From Oceanospirillaceae bacterium (GTDB lineage Bacteria > Pseudomonadota > Gammaproteobacteria > Pseudomonadales > Balneatricaceae), in the NCBI GenBank assembly GCA_024686035.1, contig JAIBDW010000004.1, positions 1-52,732 of the forward strand: a stretch of 52,732 bases of DNA, written 5' to 3'. Below the pieces are notes generated by a model, which was not told the origin of the DNA, did no database searches, and was given only the letters and a program-made list of their open reading frames with translations. This document shows positions 1 through 10,493 of this stretch, in pieces. Numbering within the stretch: the first letter of the stretch is position 1; every line of letters starts with the position of its first letter. The position numbers were made by a program, and so were the translations under genes.

Positions 1-233
1 GGCTTTTTTATCGGCTGCTTTTTTATCGGCTGCTTTTTTATCGGCTGCTTTTTTGTCTGCAGCTTTTTTGTCTGCTGCTTTTTTATCGGCAGCTTTTTTA
101 TCGGCAGCTTTTTTATCGGCAGCTTTTTTGTCTGCGGCTTTTTTATCGGCTACCTTTTTGTCCGCTACCTTTTTGTCCGCTGCTTTTTTGTCCGCTGCTT
201 TTTTATCAGCTGCTTTTTTGTCCGCTGCTTTAT
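1..233. repeat. 15-bp tandem repeat encoding AADKK (VADKK variants) in TolA
   Basis: Visible repetition of gctttttta-tcggct / gtctgca / gtccgct units with a 15-bp period, roughly 15 units up to the window edge. Confidence 0.95.
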
Positions 234-420
234 CTACCTGCTTTTGCTGGGCTAATAACGAGTCTATATCAATTAACGTAGCCTCAACACGCTGTTTTAC
301 TTGCACCGGAGGCGTTCTTTGACTACTAGCCTGCCACTCTGACGTAACAATTAAAGCCACGACTAAGTGTACAATAAATGTCAAAAAAACAGGCAGGATA
401 TAACTATGATCTAGCTTCAC
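1..420 (-). CDS. tolA: TolA, cell envelope integrity protein (N-terminal part, truncated at window edge)
   Basis: Reverse-strand reading VKLDHSYILPVFLTFIVHLVVALIV... is an N-terminal TM helix followed by an (AADKK)n repeat. The GTG start overlaps the tolR stop (GTGA). It directly follows tolQ-tolR. Confidence 0.85.
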   Translation of the reverse strand, partial: MKLDHSYILPVFLTFIVHLVVALIVTSEWQASSQRTPPVQVKQRVEATLIDIDSLLAQQKQVDKAADKKAADKKAADKKAADKKVADKKVADKKAADKKAADKKAADKKAADKKAADKKAADKKAADKKAADKKAADKKA

Positions 421-851
421 GGACTTTCCGACACCAATCCAACACTTTGGGCACCAGCCTGCTGTAACACTGTCATAATTTTAACTATGAGACCATACTC
501 AATCGCCTTATCACCACGCAATAATACTTGAGTATCTGGAGCACGCTGCAAAATTTTTCCTACCTGAATACCAATACGCTCTAAAGTAATGGGTTGTTTA
601 TTATTTTCTCCCAGCTCTAAGTAATAATCACCTGATTTAGTGATTGAAATGACCAAAGGCTGGGAAAGCTCGTCGCTGGCTACCGGATCTGACTTCGCTT
701 GGGGTAGATCAACTGTCACTCCTTGAGTTAACAGTGGGGCAGTCACCATGAAGATGACTAATAACACCATCATCACATCAATATAGGGTACGACGTTTAT
801 TTCCGCGTTGGGTTTATGTCGTTTTGTTCTGGGTCGTCTTATAGCACTCAT
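417..851 (-). CDS. tolR: TolR, ExbD/TolR family proton channel subunit
   Basis: ORF INVVPYIDVMMVLLVIFMVTAPLL... has the TolR TM segment with its conserved Asp; lies between tolQ and tolA. Confidence 0.95.
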   Translation of the reverse strand: MSAIRRPRTKRHKPNAEINVVPYIDVMMVLLVIFMVTAPLLTQGVTVDLPQAKSDPVASDELSQPLVISITKSGDYYLELGENNKQPITLERIGIQVGKILQRAPDTQVLLRGDKAIEYGLIVKIMTVLQQAGAQSVGLVSESP

Positions 852-859
852 AGGGCAAC

Positions 860-1543
860 CTATAGCTCAGATGCGTGAGCTTTGCGATGTAAAATACTCG
901 AAAACTCTTCTGCAAATGTTTCGTAGCTAGACAAGATAGAGTCAACGGTATGAGAAAATCTGTTATACGCAATAACTGCAGGTATGGCCGCAAACAACCC
1001 CATCGCTGTGGCAATCAAGGCTTCTGATATGCCTGGTGCTACTGTTGCTAGAGTTGCCTGGTGGGCATTGGCAAGGCCTCGAAAAGAGTTCATGATGCCC
1101 CAAACCGTCCCAAACAAACCGACATATGGACTGACAGAACCAACACTGGCTAAAAATGACAAATGTGCTTCAAGCTTTTCTTCTTCTTTAGAAATAGCCA
1201 CTCTCATAGCACGTTGCACACCCTCCATAACGGCATCACCGTCTGCGTCAGTTTGCTGCCTTAGTCGAGTAAATTCTTTAATACCAGCACGAAATATATT
1301 CTCTGCGCCATTATCAGAGTTAGGCTCGACACTCAATTGACGGAACAATTGACTCAAGTCTATACCAGACCAAAATTGGTCTTCAAAAACCTTCAAATTA
1401 TTTCTCGCAAGACTTAAAGCCTTACGACGTTGAAAAATCATCACCCAGGACATCACAGAAGCGATCAACAACAAAAGCATGACCATTTGCACCAAAAAAC
1501 TGGCGTTAAGAATCAAGCTCAATACTGACATTTTATTGTCCAC
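860..1543 (-). CDS. tolQ: TolQ, MotA/TolQ/ExbB proton channel family
   Basis: ORF with LASVGSVSPYVGLFGTVWGIMNSF and GISEALIATAMGLFAAIPAVIAYN motifs. Confidence 0.95.
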   Translation of the reverse strand: MDNKMSVLSLILNASFLVQMVMLLLLIASVMSWVMIFQRRKALSLARNNLKVFEDQFWSGIDLSQLFRQLSVEPNSDNGAENIFRAGIKEFTRLRQQTDADGDAVMEGVQRAMRVAISKEEEKLEAHLSFLASVGSVSPYVGLFGTVWGIMNSFRGLANAHQATLATVAPGISEALIATAMGLFAAIPAVIAYNRFSHTVDSILSSYETFAEEFSSILHRKAHASEL

Positions 1544-1737
1544 AGACGAATCCCCTTCAGGCTCTATATATCTTATGTGTTACACATAATTTGTTGTACA
1601 AGAAGTAGTTAGAAAAATTTTCCAACATTACCCAAGCATTAATACTTAGTTGGCTAATATACCATTATAAACACTAAGTTGACGAATAACCGATGCTTTG
1701 AACTGTGTGAAGTTAAAAAGTTCCTGACGACACCTAT

Positions 1738-2769
1738 TCACTTAGTATGAACACTTTCTTTTGGCGGCCCAAGCCCAAAATGATCGTAGGCTCTATCTGT
1801 CACTACCCTCCCTCTGGGAGTACGCATAATAAAACCCTGTTGGATTAAATAGGGTTCAAGCACGTCTTCGATCGTCTCTCTTTGCTCGCTAAGTGCGGCT
1901 GCTAAATTATCAATTCCCACAGGGCCACCTGCAAACTTTTCTATAATCGCCAGCATTAAACATCGATCCATATGGTCAAAACCAAGGTGATCAACATTAA
2001 GCATATCTAGCGCTTTATCAGCCACTCCATCAGTAATGATGCCATCAAACTTTACTTCAGCATAGTCTCTGGCTCTGCGTAAAAGGCGATTAGCTATACG
2101 TGGCGTACCCCTAGAACGTCGAGCTACTTGGGTAGCGCCATCGGCGTCTATTTTAACTTCAGATAGATGGGCAGAGCGAGTCACTATAGTCGTTAAATCT
2201 TGCACAGAATAGTATTCTAAACGTTGGGTAATACCAAACCGATCACGTAAGGGCGACGTTAGTGAGCCCGCTCTTGTGGTGGCACCCACCAACGTAAAGG
2301 GAGGTAAGTCTAATTTTATTGATCTTGCAGCGGGTCCCTCTCCGATCATGATGTCTAATTGATAGTCCTCCATAGCTGGATACAGGATTTCTTCTATCAC
2401 AGGATTTAATCTGTGAATTTCGTCAATAAACAGCACATCGCCAGCCTCTAAATTAGTCAGCATAGCAGCCAAATCACCTGCTTTTTCTAATACAGGCCCA
2501 GATGTTGTTTTTAAATCCCCACCCATTTCATTAGCAATAATATGGGCAAGTGTTGTTTTACCAAGCCCCGGTGGGCCATAAATCAATGTATGATCTAATG
2601 CTTCAGCACGGCCTTTTGCAGCCGCAATGTAGATTCCCATTTGCTCTTGCACTATGGGCTGACCAATGTATTCCGTTAGCAGTTTTGGTCTCAGTGCGCG
2701 CTCTAAATGGTCTTCACCTAACTGAGTTTCAGGCTCTACTAGAGAGCCAAAGCGATCTGCTTCTATCAT
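1738..2769 (-). CDS. ruvB: RuvB, Holliday junction branch migration helicase
   Basis: [12 protein letters not shown], Walker [11 protein letters not shown], Walker [10 protein letters not shown]. Confidence 0.98.
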   Translation of the reverse strand: MIEADRFGSLVEPETQLGEDHLERALRPKLLTEYIGQPIVQEQMGIYIAAAKGRAEALDHTLIYGPPGLGKTTLAHIIANEMGGDLKTTSGPVLEKAGDLAAMLTNLEAGDVLFIDEIHRLNPVIEEILYPAMEDYQLDIMIGEGPAARSIKLDLPPFTLVGATTRAGSLTSPLRDRFGITQRLEYYSVQDLTTIVTRSAHLSEVKIDADGATQVARRSRGTPRIANRLLRRARDYAEVKFDGIITDGVADKALDMLNVDHLGFDHMDRCLMLAIIEKFAGGPVGIDNLAAALSEQRETIEDVLEPYLIQQGFIMRTPRGRVVTDRAYDHFGLGPPKESVHTK

Positions 2770-2824
2770 GCTATATCCATCTTTAGTAACATCTGTTCAT
2801 TTCTCTTGGGCGCAGCGAATCAAG

Positions 2825-3436
2825 TTATATCATACCTTTTAACGATAGGCGGATAAGATCCTCGCAACTTCCATTGGGAGCAGACTTTATCGCTGCAGAT
2901 ACAGCCTTTGTGGCTTGTATCGGCTTATAACCCAGGGCTAGCAATGCACTTTCAGCTTCTGAGGCAGCACTAGCCGCAAATAAAGTGGGCCTACTCGTAT
3001 TAACTTGGTCAGCTGCGTTATCCTTTGATTGAAACGATGATAACTTATCACTGAGCTCTAAAACTAATCGTTCCGCTGTTTTCTTACCCACACCAGGTAT
3101 TTTAACTAACGTGGCAGCATCCTGATGGTTGACACAATCACAAAAGGCATGGGCATCCATACCAGATAATATAGCTAAAGCCAGTTTTGGGCCCACGCCA
3201 TTGACCTTGATCAAGATCCGAAACAAGCTTCGTTCTTCTAACTGCGAAAAGCCAAAAAGTAATTGGGCGTCTTCACGCACAACAAAATGAGTGTGCAATA
3301 TAGCAACCTCACCTTCCTCTGGTAATTGGCAGTAACTGTTAAAAGATATTTCAATTTCATAAGCGACTCCCTGTACATCCACTACTACCTGGGCTGGCTG
3401 CTTATGTATTAAGTTACCACTAATGCGTGCAATCAT
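2825..3436 (-). CDS. ruvA: RuvA, Holliday junction binding protein
   Basis: MIARISGNL..., HhH motifs VNGVGPKLALAILSG and IPGVGKKTAERLVLEL. Confidence 0.97.
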   Translation of the reverse strand: MIARISGNLIHKQPAQVVVDVQGVAYEIEISFNSYCQLPEEGEVAILHTHFVVREDAQLLFGFSQLEERSLFRILIKVNGVGPKLALAILSGMDAHAFCDCVNHQDAATLVKIPGVGKKTAERLVLELSDKLSSFQSKDNAADQVNTSRPTLFAASAASEAESALLALGYKPIQATKAVSAAIKSAPNGSCEDLIRLSLKGMI

Positions 3437-3463
3437 ATAAATCGCCTAATAAATGTATTTAGT

Positions 3464-4027
3464 TTACCGAATTCGCCCGCGTCGGCTGCCTTTAAGTTCA
3501 TGGAGTAAAGCTTGCTTTCTAGCACTTGCAGGACTTCGACTGGTCGCTAGACGAACTAGGCTGGCATGGGTATTAGCGTGGCAAATAGCAATAGCCAAAG
3601 CGTCTGCAGCATCCTCCTGGGGTAAGCCAGGCAAACTCAATAATCGCGCTACCATTTCTTGCACTTGCCTCTTTACCGCTGCACCATTACCCACCACAGC
3701 TTGCTTCACTTGCCGTGCCGAATATTCAGATACAGGCAAACCGTGATTAACGGCAGCCACCATTGCTACGCCACGCGCTTGACCAAGCTTTAGAGCAGAG
3801 TCTGCATTACGTGCCATGAATACCCTTTCGATCGCAAACTCTTGTGGCATATAGGTTTCGATTATTTCATCTACGCCTCTATAAATCTGCCCTAGACGAC
3901 CCGCCAATTCATCGCCAGATATCTTTATATGGCCACTAGCTACGTAAGTGCGTTTCGCCCCTACTGCATTAATGATGCCGTAGCCTGTCTGACGAGACCC
4001 CGGATCAATGCCTAAAATCAGTGCCAT
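3464..4027 (-). CDS. ruvC: RuvC, Holliday junction resolvase
   Basis: [19 protein letters not shown]... The ORF track extends to 4135, but the family N-terminus begins at the ATG at 4027. Confidence 0.95.
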   Translation of the reverse strand: MALILGIDPGSRQTGYGIINAVGAKRTYVASGHIKISGDELAGRLGQIYRGVDEIIETYMPQEFAIERVFMARNADSALKLGQARGVAMVAAVNHGLPVSEYSARQVKQAVVGNGAAVKRQVQEMVARLLSLPGLPQEDAADALAIAICHANTHASLVRLATSRSPASARKQALLHELKGSRRGRIR

Positions 4028-4120
4028 AAGATAACCATTCCCATCAATTAATGCATAGACCAATACTAGCAAATACTGTACAAAATCACAGTAGTTTTTA
4101 CATATATATACGCTAGCCAA

Positions 4121-4154
4121 AAAAAGGCTCAACAACTTAATGATGAGCCTTTTT
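4121..4154. terminator. Putative intrinsic terminator downstream of aspS
   Basis: Inverted repeat aaaaaggctca ... tgagccttttt (11-bp arms, 12-nt loop) with A/T tracts in the arms, in the aspS-ruvC gap. Confidence 0.7.
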
Positions 4155-4206
4155 ATTTTGACTATTTTTACGCTAACCTAAGTCAACTAGCATTATTAAC
4201 CGAATA

Positions 4207-5979
4207 TTATTCAGCAGTAACTTTTTCACGCAATTTAATGTTTAACTCACGCAATTGCTTAGTTGCGACAATACCTGGGGCTTGGGTCATTACACAGGCT
4301 GCACTTTGAGTTTTAGGAAAAGCAATGACTTCTCTGATAGAGCTAGAACCTGTCATCAGCATGACTAAACGGTCTAAACCAAAGGCCAAGCCACCGTGTG
4401 GTGGGCAACCAAACTTTAAGGCATCTAATAAAAACCCAAATTTTTCTTGCTGCTCTTGTGCCTCAATATTCAACAATTCAAACACTTTAGTTTGCATGTC
4501 CTGCTGGTGAATACGAATAGAACCTCCACCTAACTCAGTGCCGTTAAGAACCATATCGTATGCGCGAGACAAGCCGGTTAATGGCGAAGCTTGTAACTCT
4601 TCTGGGGTACATGATGGCGCTGTAAATGGATGGTGAATAGCAGTGATACCACCATCTGAGGTCGACTCAAACATTGGGAAATCCACTACCCATAAAGGTG
4701 CCCATTCACAGGTCATAAGTTCAAGGTCTTCACCCAGCTTACAACGCAATGCACCTAAGGCTTCATTAACAATTTTTTCACTGTCTGCACCAAAGAATAT
4801 TAGATCACCATCTTTAGCATCTAGACGCTCTAACAAAGCTGCACGAACCTCTAAAGGTAAGAACTTAACAATGGGCGACTGCAGACCTTCTTCCAAATCG
4901 CTGGTTTTGTTAACTTTGATATAAGCTAAACCACGCGCACCGTATATGCCCACAAATTTAGTGTAAATATCGATTTGCTTACGGGTTAAGCTTGCACCGT
5001 TGGGTACTTTAAGCCCGGCAACACGCCCGCTAGCATCGTTTGCTGGTCCAGCAAAAACCTTAAAGTCAACCTCTTTCATAAGGTCACTTACCGTCACTAG
5101 TTTTAGCGGGATGCGCAAATCTGGTTTGTCACTACCATACGTTTCCATAGCTTCACTGTAGGGCATGCTTGGAAAAGCGCCTAGATCAACGTCAATCTGG
5201 CTCTTAAACAGCTCTACAACCATTTTTTCAGTCAGCGCCATGATCTGGACTTCATCCATGAAAGATGTCTCTATATCGATCTGGGTGAATTCTGGTTGGC
5301 GATCTGCACGCAGATCTTCATCACGAAAACACTTAGCAATCTGATAATAACGGTCCATACCTGACACCATTAATAGCTGTTTGAACAATTGTGGTGACTG
5401 GGGAAGCGCAAAGAAATGGCCTTCGTGAGTACGGCTAGGTACCAAATAATCACGTGCACCTTCTGGCGTAGCTCTAGTTAAAATAGGTGTTTCAATGTCT
5501 AAAAAGCCGTTTTGATCTAAAAAGTTGCGGATAAAGGTGCTGACCTTAGAACGCAGCTTAAGCTTAGCCGCCATTTCTGGGCGACGTAAATCAACATAAC
5601 GATATTTCAGCCTTACATCTTCACCCACGGACTGATGTTCATCGAGCTGGAAAGGTGGTGTTTCGGATTTATTGAGGATTTCAAACTCTTGTCCCAAAAC
5701 TTCCACAGCGCCTGTCGGCATGTCTGAGTTTTCAGTGCCCGCAGGACGCGCACGAACCAAACCATGAACCTTAACAACATATTCATTACGGCAAGAATCG
5801 GCGAGGGCAAAACTATCTTCACGATCTGGATCAAATACAACTTGAACAATTCCTTCTCGATCACGTAGGTCTAGGAAAATAACGCCACCATGGTCGCGAC
5901 GCCGATGAACCCAGCCGCATAGAGTAATTTGTTGATCAACATCGCTGGCTCTTAATTCACCGCAATAATGGCTTCGCAT
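4207..5979 (-). CDS. aspS: Aspartyl-tRNA synthetase
   Basis: [43 protein letters not shown] and C-terminal [16 protein letters not shown] class II motif 3. Confidence 0.98.
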   Translation of the reverse strand: MRSHYCGELRASDVDQQITLCGWVHRRRDHGGVIFLDLRDREGIVQVVFDPDREDSFALADSCRNEYVVKVHGLVRARPAGTENSDMPTGAVEVLGQEFEILNKSETPPFQLDEHQSVGEDVRLKYRYVDLRRPEMAAKLKLRSKVSTFIRNFLDQNGFLDIETPILTRATPEGARDYLVPSRTHEGHFFALPQSPQLFKQLLMVSGMDRYYQIAKCFRDEDLRADRQPEFTQIDIETSFMDEVQIMALTEKMVVELFKSQIDVDLGAFPSMPYSEAMETYGSDKPDLRIPLKLVTVSDLMKEVDFKVFAGPANDASGRVAGLKVPNGASLTRKQIDIYTKFVGIYGARGLAYIKVNKTSDLEEGLQSPIVKFLPLEVRAALLERLDAKDGDLIFFGADSEKIVNEALGALRCKLGEDLELMTCEWAPLWVVDFPMFESTSDGGITAIHHPFTAPSCTPEELQASPLTGLSRAYDMVLNGTELGGGSIRIHQQDMQTKVFELLNIEAQEQQEKFGFLLDALKFGCPPHGGLAFGLDRLVMLMTGSSSIREVIAFPKTQSAACVMTQAPGIVATKQLRELNIKLREKVTAE

Positions 5980-6015
5980 AATTGTACTTCCTAAATCTTA
6001 ATAGTGTTAAAGGTG

Positions 6016-6258
6016 TTATTTTGAATCGCTAGCAGCGGGAGTGGTTTTTGTCTCGCCTGCTAAGTTCTTTTTGGCGCCGGTTTTAAAGTCTGTTTCATAC
6101 CAACCTTGGCCTTTAAGTCGAAACCCAGCCGCAGAAATTTGCTTACGGTACTGATCTTTTCCGCATTCTGGGCAATCTGTTAATGGTGCGTCACTTAATT
6201 TCTGCAATACATCTTTGCCAAAACCACATCCTTGGCAGAGGTATTCATAGATAGGCAT
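6016..6258 (-). CDS. FmdB-family zinc ribbon protein
   Basis: MPIYEYLCQGCGFG...DCPECG CxxC...CxxC zinc ribbon. Confidence 0.9.
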   Translation of the reverse strand: MPIYEYLCQGCGFGKDVLQKLSDAPLTDCPECGKDQYRKQISAAGFRLKGQGWYETDFKTGAKKNLAGETKTTPAASDSK

Positions 6259-6463
6259 AGTCTACTCCAGACAAATAGCTCAAAACACGAAATTATAACC
6301 TATTCCACCTCCTCAGAGGCAGAGGAAAATGTACCTTTATTATGCATTCATACAACTATTCGCTATATATCGCTAATTTAAGCATGAAAGGCATTTATCC
6401 CGCAGCCATGGCAACATACAATAGCGGCTTAGATTTTTTATATTTTATTGGATCCTCTACCCC

Positions 6464-8194
6464 ATGCGCGCCAGCCAATTTTTAATTGCCACTCAAAAAG
6501 AAACCCCCGCAGATGCAGAAGTCATCAGCCATCAACTTATGCTTCGAGCCGGCTTAATTCGTCGCTTAGCATCAGGATTATACACTTGGCTGCCGATGGG
6601 CTTGCGCAGCATTCGCAAAGTTGAGCGCATCGTTAGAGAAGAGCTTGACGCCGCAGGAGCTCAAGAGCTACTCATGCCAGCAGTCCAGCCCTCTGAGCTA
6701 TGGCAGGAATCAGGCCGCTGGCAACAATATGGTCCAGAGCTTTTGCGTTTGAAAGACCGCCATCAGCGTGATTTTTGTATTGGACCCACTCATGAAGAAG
6801 TGATTACTGACATGGTGCGCAAGGAAGTTCGCAGTTATAAAAGCTTGCCAATGAACTTTTATCAAATCCAAACAAAGTTTCGCGACGAAGTGCGCCCTCG
6901 CTTTGGCGTAATGCGTTCTCGAGAATTCATCATGAAAGATGCTTACTCATTTCATTTAGACCAAGCGTCTTTACAGCAAACCTACAACTTAATGCACACA
7001 GCCTATACCAACATTTTTACTCGCTTAGGTTTAAATTTTCGTGCAGTGCGTGCAGACTCAGGCAGTATAGGTGGTGATGCATCACAAGAATTTCATGTAT
7101 TAGCGCGCTCAGGTGAAGATGATATAGCCTTTAGTAATAGCCCAAACAGCAGCTTTGCTGCTAATGTGGAAACAGCTGAAGCGGTGCTACCAAAAACGCC
7201 GCGCCCTGCAGCAAAAAACGTGATGGAAAAAGTACACACACCAAAGCAGAAAACCATAGACAGTGTGTGCGATTTTTTAGGCCTATCCAAACAACAAAGC
7301 CTCAAAACACTAGTCGTCTTAGGGACCGTAGACGAATCAGGGCACCAACCATTAGTGGCTTTAGTACTGCGTGGCGATCACAGCATGAATGAAATCAAAG
7401 CTGAAAAGCACCCACTGATTGCACAACCATTGACCATGGCTCCAGAGCAACGCATTATCGATGAATTAGGCACTAAGCCAGGCTCTATAGGGCCTGTAGG
7501 CTTAACTATATCTATTATTGCTGACAAAGCTGTGACCGTTATGAGTGACTTCACCGCTGGGGCAAATGAAGCTGATTATCACCATGTAAACGTTAATTGG
7601 CAACGAGACTGTGACTATAGCGATGTTGCAGATATCCGCAACGTTGTTGAAGGTGACCCAAGCCCATGTGGGCATGGCGAGATCGAGATCAAACGGGGTA
7701 TCGAAGTAGGTCACATATTCCAATTAGGCGATAAGTATTCACGTGCGATGAATGCGACAGTGCTCAATGAGAACGGCAAAGCCCAATTCATGCAGATGGG
7801 TTGTTATGGCATTGGTATCACTCGTGTTGTGGCCGCGTGTATTGAACAAAATTTTGATGACAAAGGCATCATGTGGCCACTAGCCCTTGCGCCTTTTGAG
7901 GTCGCACTCATTCCACTTAATTATGAAAAGTCTGCAGCTGTGCGTACTGCAACAGATAAGCTATACAATCAACTTAAAACGGCAGGCATTGATGTCATTA
8001 TGGACGACAGAGCCATGCGCCCTGGTGTCAAGTTTGCCGATGCTGAGCTCATTGGCTTATCTCATCGTGTGGTGATTGGGGATCGAGGTTTGGATAGCGG
8101 CACCCTAGAGTACCGCGACCGCCGTGCTGAAGCTAATGAAGACATGCCCTTAGAAGGCGCCCTGGACTTCATTAAAACGAAATTGGGCCGCTAA
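6464..8194 (+). CDS. proS: Prolyl-tRNA synthetase (bacterial type with editing insertion)
   Basis: [46 protein letters not shown]; class II motifs and YbaK-like insertion. Confidence 0.98.
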   Translation: MRASQFLIATQKETPADAEVISHQLMLRAGLIRRLASGLYTWLPMGLRSIRKVERIVREELDAAGAQELLMPAVQPSELWQESGRWQQYGPELLRLKDRHQRDFCIGPTHEEVITDMVRKEVRSYKSLPMNFYQIQTKFRDEVRPRFGVMRSREFIMKDAYSFHLDQASLQQTYNLMHTAYTNIFTRLGLNFRAVRADSGSIGGDASQEFHVLARSGEDDIAFSNSPNSSFAANVETAEAVLPKTPRPAAKNVMEKVHTPKQKTIDSVCDFLGLSKQQSLKTLVVLGTVDESGHQPLVALVLRGDHSMNEIKAEKHPLIAQPLTMAPEQRIIDELGTKPGSIGPVGLTISIIADKAVTVMSDFTAGANEADYHHVNVNWQRDCDYSDVADIRNVVEGDPSPCGHGEIEIKRGIEVGHIFQLGDKYSRAMNATVLNENGKAQFMQMGCYGIGITRVVAACIEQNFDDKGIMWPLALAPFEVALIPLNYEKSAAVRTATDKLYNQLKTAGIDVIMDDRAMRPGVKFADAELIGLSHRVVIGDRGLDSGTLEYRDRRAEANEDMPLEGALDFIKTKLGR

Positions 8195-8197
8195 ATA

Positions 8198-8548
8198 ATG
8201 AGCGTTACCTTATATCATAACCCTCGCTGCTCTAAGTCGCGCGCCACATTAGCGCTATTAGAAGCACGCAACCTTGAAGTAGAGCTGCGCTTATACCTAG
8301 AGCAAGGGCCAAGTTTAACAGAACTGGAGCAGTTGCTAGTGATGCTTGGCATGGAGGATGCTCGAAGTCTGATGCGCAAAAGTGAACAGGCATATCAAAG
8401 TGAAGGTTTAGCTGAGGCTGGGCTAACTCGACATGAGCTCCTTACAGCAATGGTTAATCACCCTAAACTAATTCAAAGGCCTATTGCAATTAACCAAGGC
8501 CAAGCACGCATTGGCCGCCCACCAGAAGCTGTTTTGGAGATTGTGTAA
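8198..8548 (+). CDS. ArsC/Spx-family arsenate reductase-like protein
   Basis: MSVTLYHNPRCSKSRATLALLE...IQRPIAI, the ArsC thioredoxin-fold signature. Confidence 0.9.
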   Translation: MSVTLYHNPRCSKSRATLALLEARNLEVELRLYLEQGPSLTELEQLLVMLGMEDARSLMRKSEQAYQSEGLAEAGLTRHELLTAMVNHPKLIQRPIAINQGQARIGRPPEAVLEIV

Positions 8549-8904
8549 TGCTGTACCAACAAAAGCGTAAATACTCTCGTGCGATAAGCTTAGCAGCCTA
8601 CATTGCACTAATCGCCTACTTTGCCATTAGCACCTTGTCGCACCCTTATGGGGTGGTTGGAAGTGTGGTTATTATTGGCCTGAAGTGTTTTCCTCTATTA
8701 GGCTTTGCGCTAGCTATGTATAAACAGCACTTAAGGCAGTTAGCGTGGATGTGTTTTGTGTTGTTGATTTATTTCACCATAGAAATAATGTACGTACCAA
8801 TAAACGGTATTCTAGGTGCTTTTATTATCAGTTTGCTGTTTATCACCACCATGCTGCATATCCGCTGGCACAACCGTGCTAATGAAGAACTTAAAGCTGA
8901 TTAA
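8548..8904 (+). CDS. DUF2069 family membrane protein
   Basis: Four hydrophobic segments; MLYQQKRKYSRAISLAAYIALI...IKCFPLLGFA-like arrangement; overlaps the previous stop. Confidence 0.75.
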   Translation: MLYQQKRKYSRAISLAAYIALIAYFAISTLSHPYGVVGSVVIIGLKCFPLLGFALAMYKQHLRQLAWMCFVLLIYFTIEIMYVPINGILGAFIISLLFITTMLHIRWHNRANEELKAD

Positions 8905-8909
8905 ATAAA

Positions 8910-8940
8910 ATTGCCCTAAATTTTAGCAATTTAGGGCAAT
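8910..8940. terminator. Bidirectional intrinsic terminator between convergent DUF2069 gene and rluB
   Basis: Perfect inverted repeat attgccctaaa ... tttagggcaat (11-bp arms, 9-nt loop). Confidence 0.75.
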
Positions 8941-8969
8941 CGTTTGAGTCTAATTAAGTGGGGAGCTAA

Positions 8970-9848
8970 TTAAACATGCCTGCGAGTACGTTGGCGTTTT
9001 TGCTGACGATCAAAGCTCTCTTGCTCTTTAGGTAGGCGACGCTTAACTTTCTTTGGGCGCATACCCACAAACTGTGACAAAGCATTGATTTCTGGCTGTG
9101 GCATTTCCATCCACATCCCTGCTCTTAGTTGCGGCTGTAAAAAGACATTACCATAACGCACACGTTTTAAACGGTTGACTCTCAAACCTTGAGATTCCCA
9201 TAGACGCCGTACCTCACGATTACGTCCTTCCATGATCACCACGTGATACCAACGGTTAATGCCCTCACCACCAAATTCTTGGATGTCATTAAAACGGGCC
9301 ATGCCATCGTCCAACAACACCCCTTGGTGCATCGCATTGACCTGATCCATAGTCACATGGCCCATAACACGCACAGCGTACTCACGCTCAATGGTAGTAG
9401 ATGGATGCATCAAAGCGTTAGCCAACTCACCGTCTGTAGTAAACAGCAGTAGACCTGATGTATTAATATCTAATCGACCCACGGCAATCCAGCGCTCGCC
9501 CTTTAAGCGAGGTAGCTTATCAAATACAGTAGAGCGGTTTTCTGGATCCGAACGGGTGACAATCTCACCTTCAGGCTTATTATAAATAAGCACACGGCGT
9601 TCAATATTATTAGGGGAGACCACGTCAACCTGACGGCCATCCACAGAAATATGATCGCGCCAAGTGACTCGATCACCTAACTGGGCTTTTTCTTTGTTTA
9701 TCGTGACTCGTCCAGCAGCAATCCAACGCTCCATTTCACGACGTGAGCCTACACCTGCTCGGGCAAGTACTTTTTGAAGTTTTTCATCGCTGGCTTTTTC
9801 TTCAACGATCTCGGAAATTTCCCCAAGGGGGAGGTCTTGATCTGTCAT
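8970..9848 (-). CDS. rluB: 23S rRNA pseudouridine synthase RluB-like
   Basis: S4 domain QKVLARAGVGSRREMERWI and catalytic GRLDINTSGLLLFTTDGELANALMHPS; neighbour of scpB. Confidence 0.92.
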   Translation of the reverse strand: MTDQDLPLGEISEIVEEKASDEKLQKVLARAGVGSRREMERWIAAGRVTINKEKAQLGDRVTWRDHISVDGRQVDVVSPNNIERRVLIYNKPEGEIVTRSDPENRSTVFDKLPRLKGERWIAVGRLDINTSGLLLFTTDGELANALMHPSTTIEREYAVRVMGHVTMDQVNAMHQGVLLDDGMARFNDIQEFGGEGINRWYHVVIMEGRNREVRRLWESQGLRVNRLKRVRYGNVFLQPQLRAGMWMEMPQPEINALSQFVGMRPKKVKRRLPKEQESFDRQQKRQRTRRHV

Positions 9849-9890
9849 GATAGTCCCATCAATACAGTTAATATGAATGATTATTATAGC

Positions 9891-10493
9891 TTAATGAACG
9901 GGTTCCGTCACGACTTCGATTTCTTGCTGCTGGGGGTTTTTCAACTTCGCTGGGGCCATAGTGGCTTCATCCCATGAAGCTAGTTCGTCAAGTGCTGGTA
10001 AATCATTGAGCTGCTTTAGGTTAAAGTGATCCAAAAAAGCTTTGGTAGTGGCAAAAAGTTCTGGTCGACCAGGCACCTCTTTGTGCCCAACACTGCGAAT
10101 CCATAATCGATCTATTAGGGTATGAATGATGGAGGAACTCACCCCTACTCCCCTTATCGACTCTATTTCACCGCGCGTAATCGGTTGTTGATAGGCAATA
10201 ATAGAGAGTGTTTCTAGTAATGCTTTAGAGTATTTTTGAGGCTTTTCTTGCCATAGCCGTGATACCCAAAGGGCATAGTTTTGACGCACCTGGAAGCGAA
10301 ATCCAGAGGCTACTTCAACAAGCTCAAAGCCTTTTCCATCATAGCTTTTTTGTAGTTCTTTTAAGGCCTGGCGAATCCGCTTATTGTCAACGCCGTCATG
10401 TTCATCAAAAACTTGGCCTAAACGCTCTACGCTCAAGGGTTGATCTGCAGCCAACAAGATGGCTTCAAGTACTGGAGAAAGCTGAGTAATCAT
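9891..10493 (-). CDS. scpB: ScpB, segregation and condensation protein B
   Basis: LEAILLAADQPLSVERL...LETLSIIAYQQPITRGEIESIRGV. Confidence 0.95.
   Translation of the reverse strand: MITQLSPVLEAILLAADQPLSVERLGQVFDEHDGVDNKRIRQALKELQKSYDGKGFELVEVASGFRFQVRQNYALWVSRLWQEKPQKYSKALLETLSIIAYQQPITRGEIESIRGVGVSSSIIHTLIDRLWIRSVGHKEVPGRPELFATTKAFLDHFNLKQLNDLPALDELASWDEATMAPAKLKNPQQQEIEVVTEPVH

Noticed and set aside
53-322. Plus-strand ORF encoding (SAAFL)n repeats
   Set aside because: It is the antisense reading of the TolA AADKK repeat; repeats keep all frames open.
814-1014. 66-aa minus-strand ORF
   Set aside because: Out-of-frame overlap with tolQ and tolR, no recognisable family.
3453-3746. 97-aa plus-strand ORF antisense to ruvC
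   Set aside because: Fully opposite a well-supported gene; composition does not resemble a real protein.
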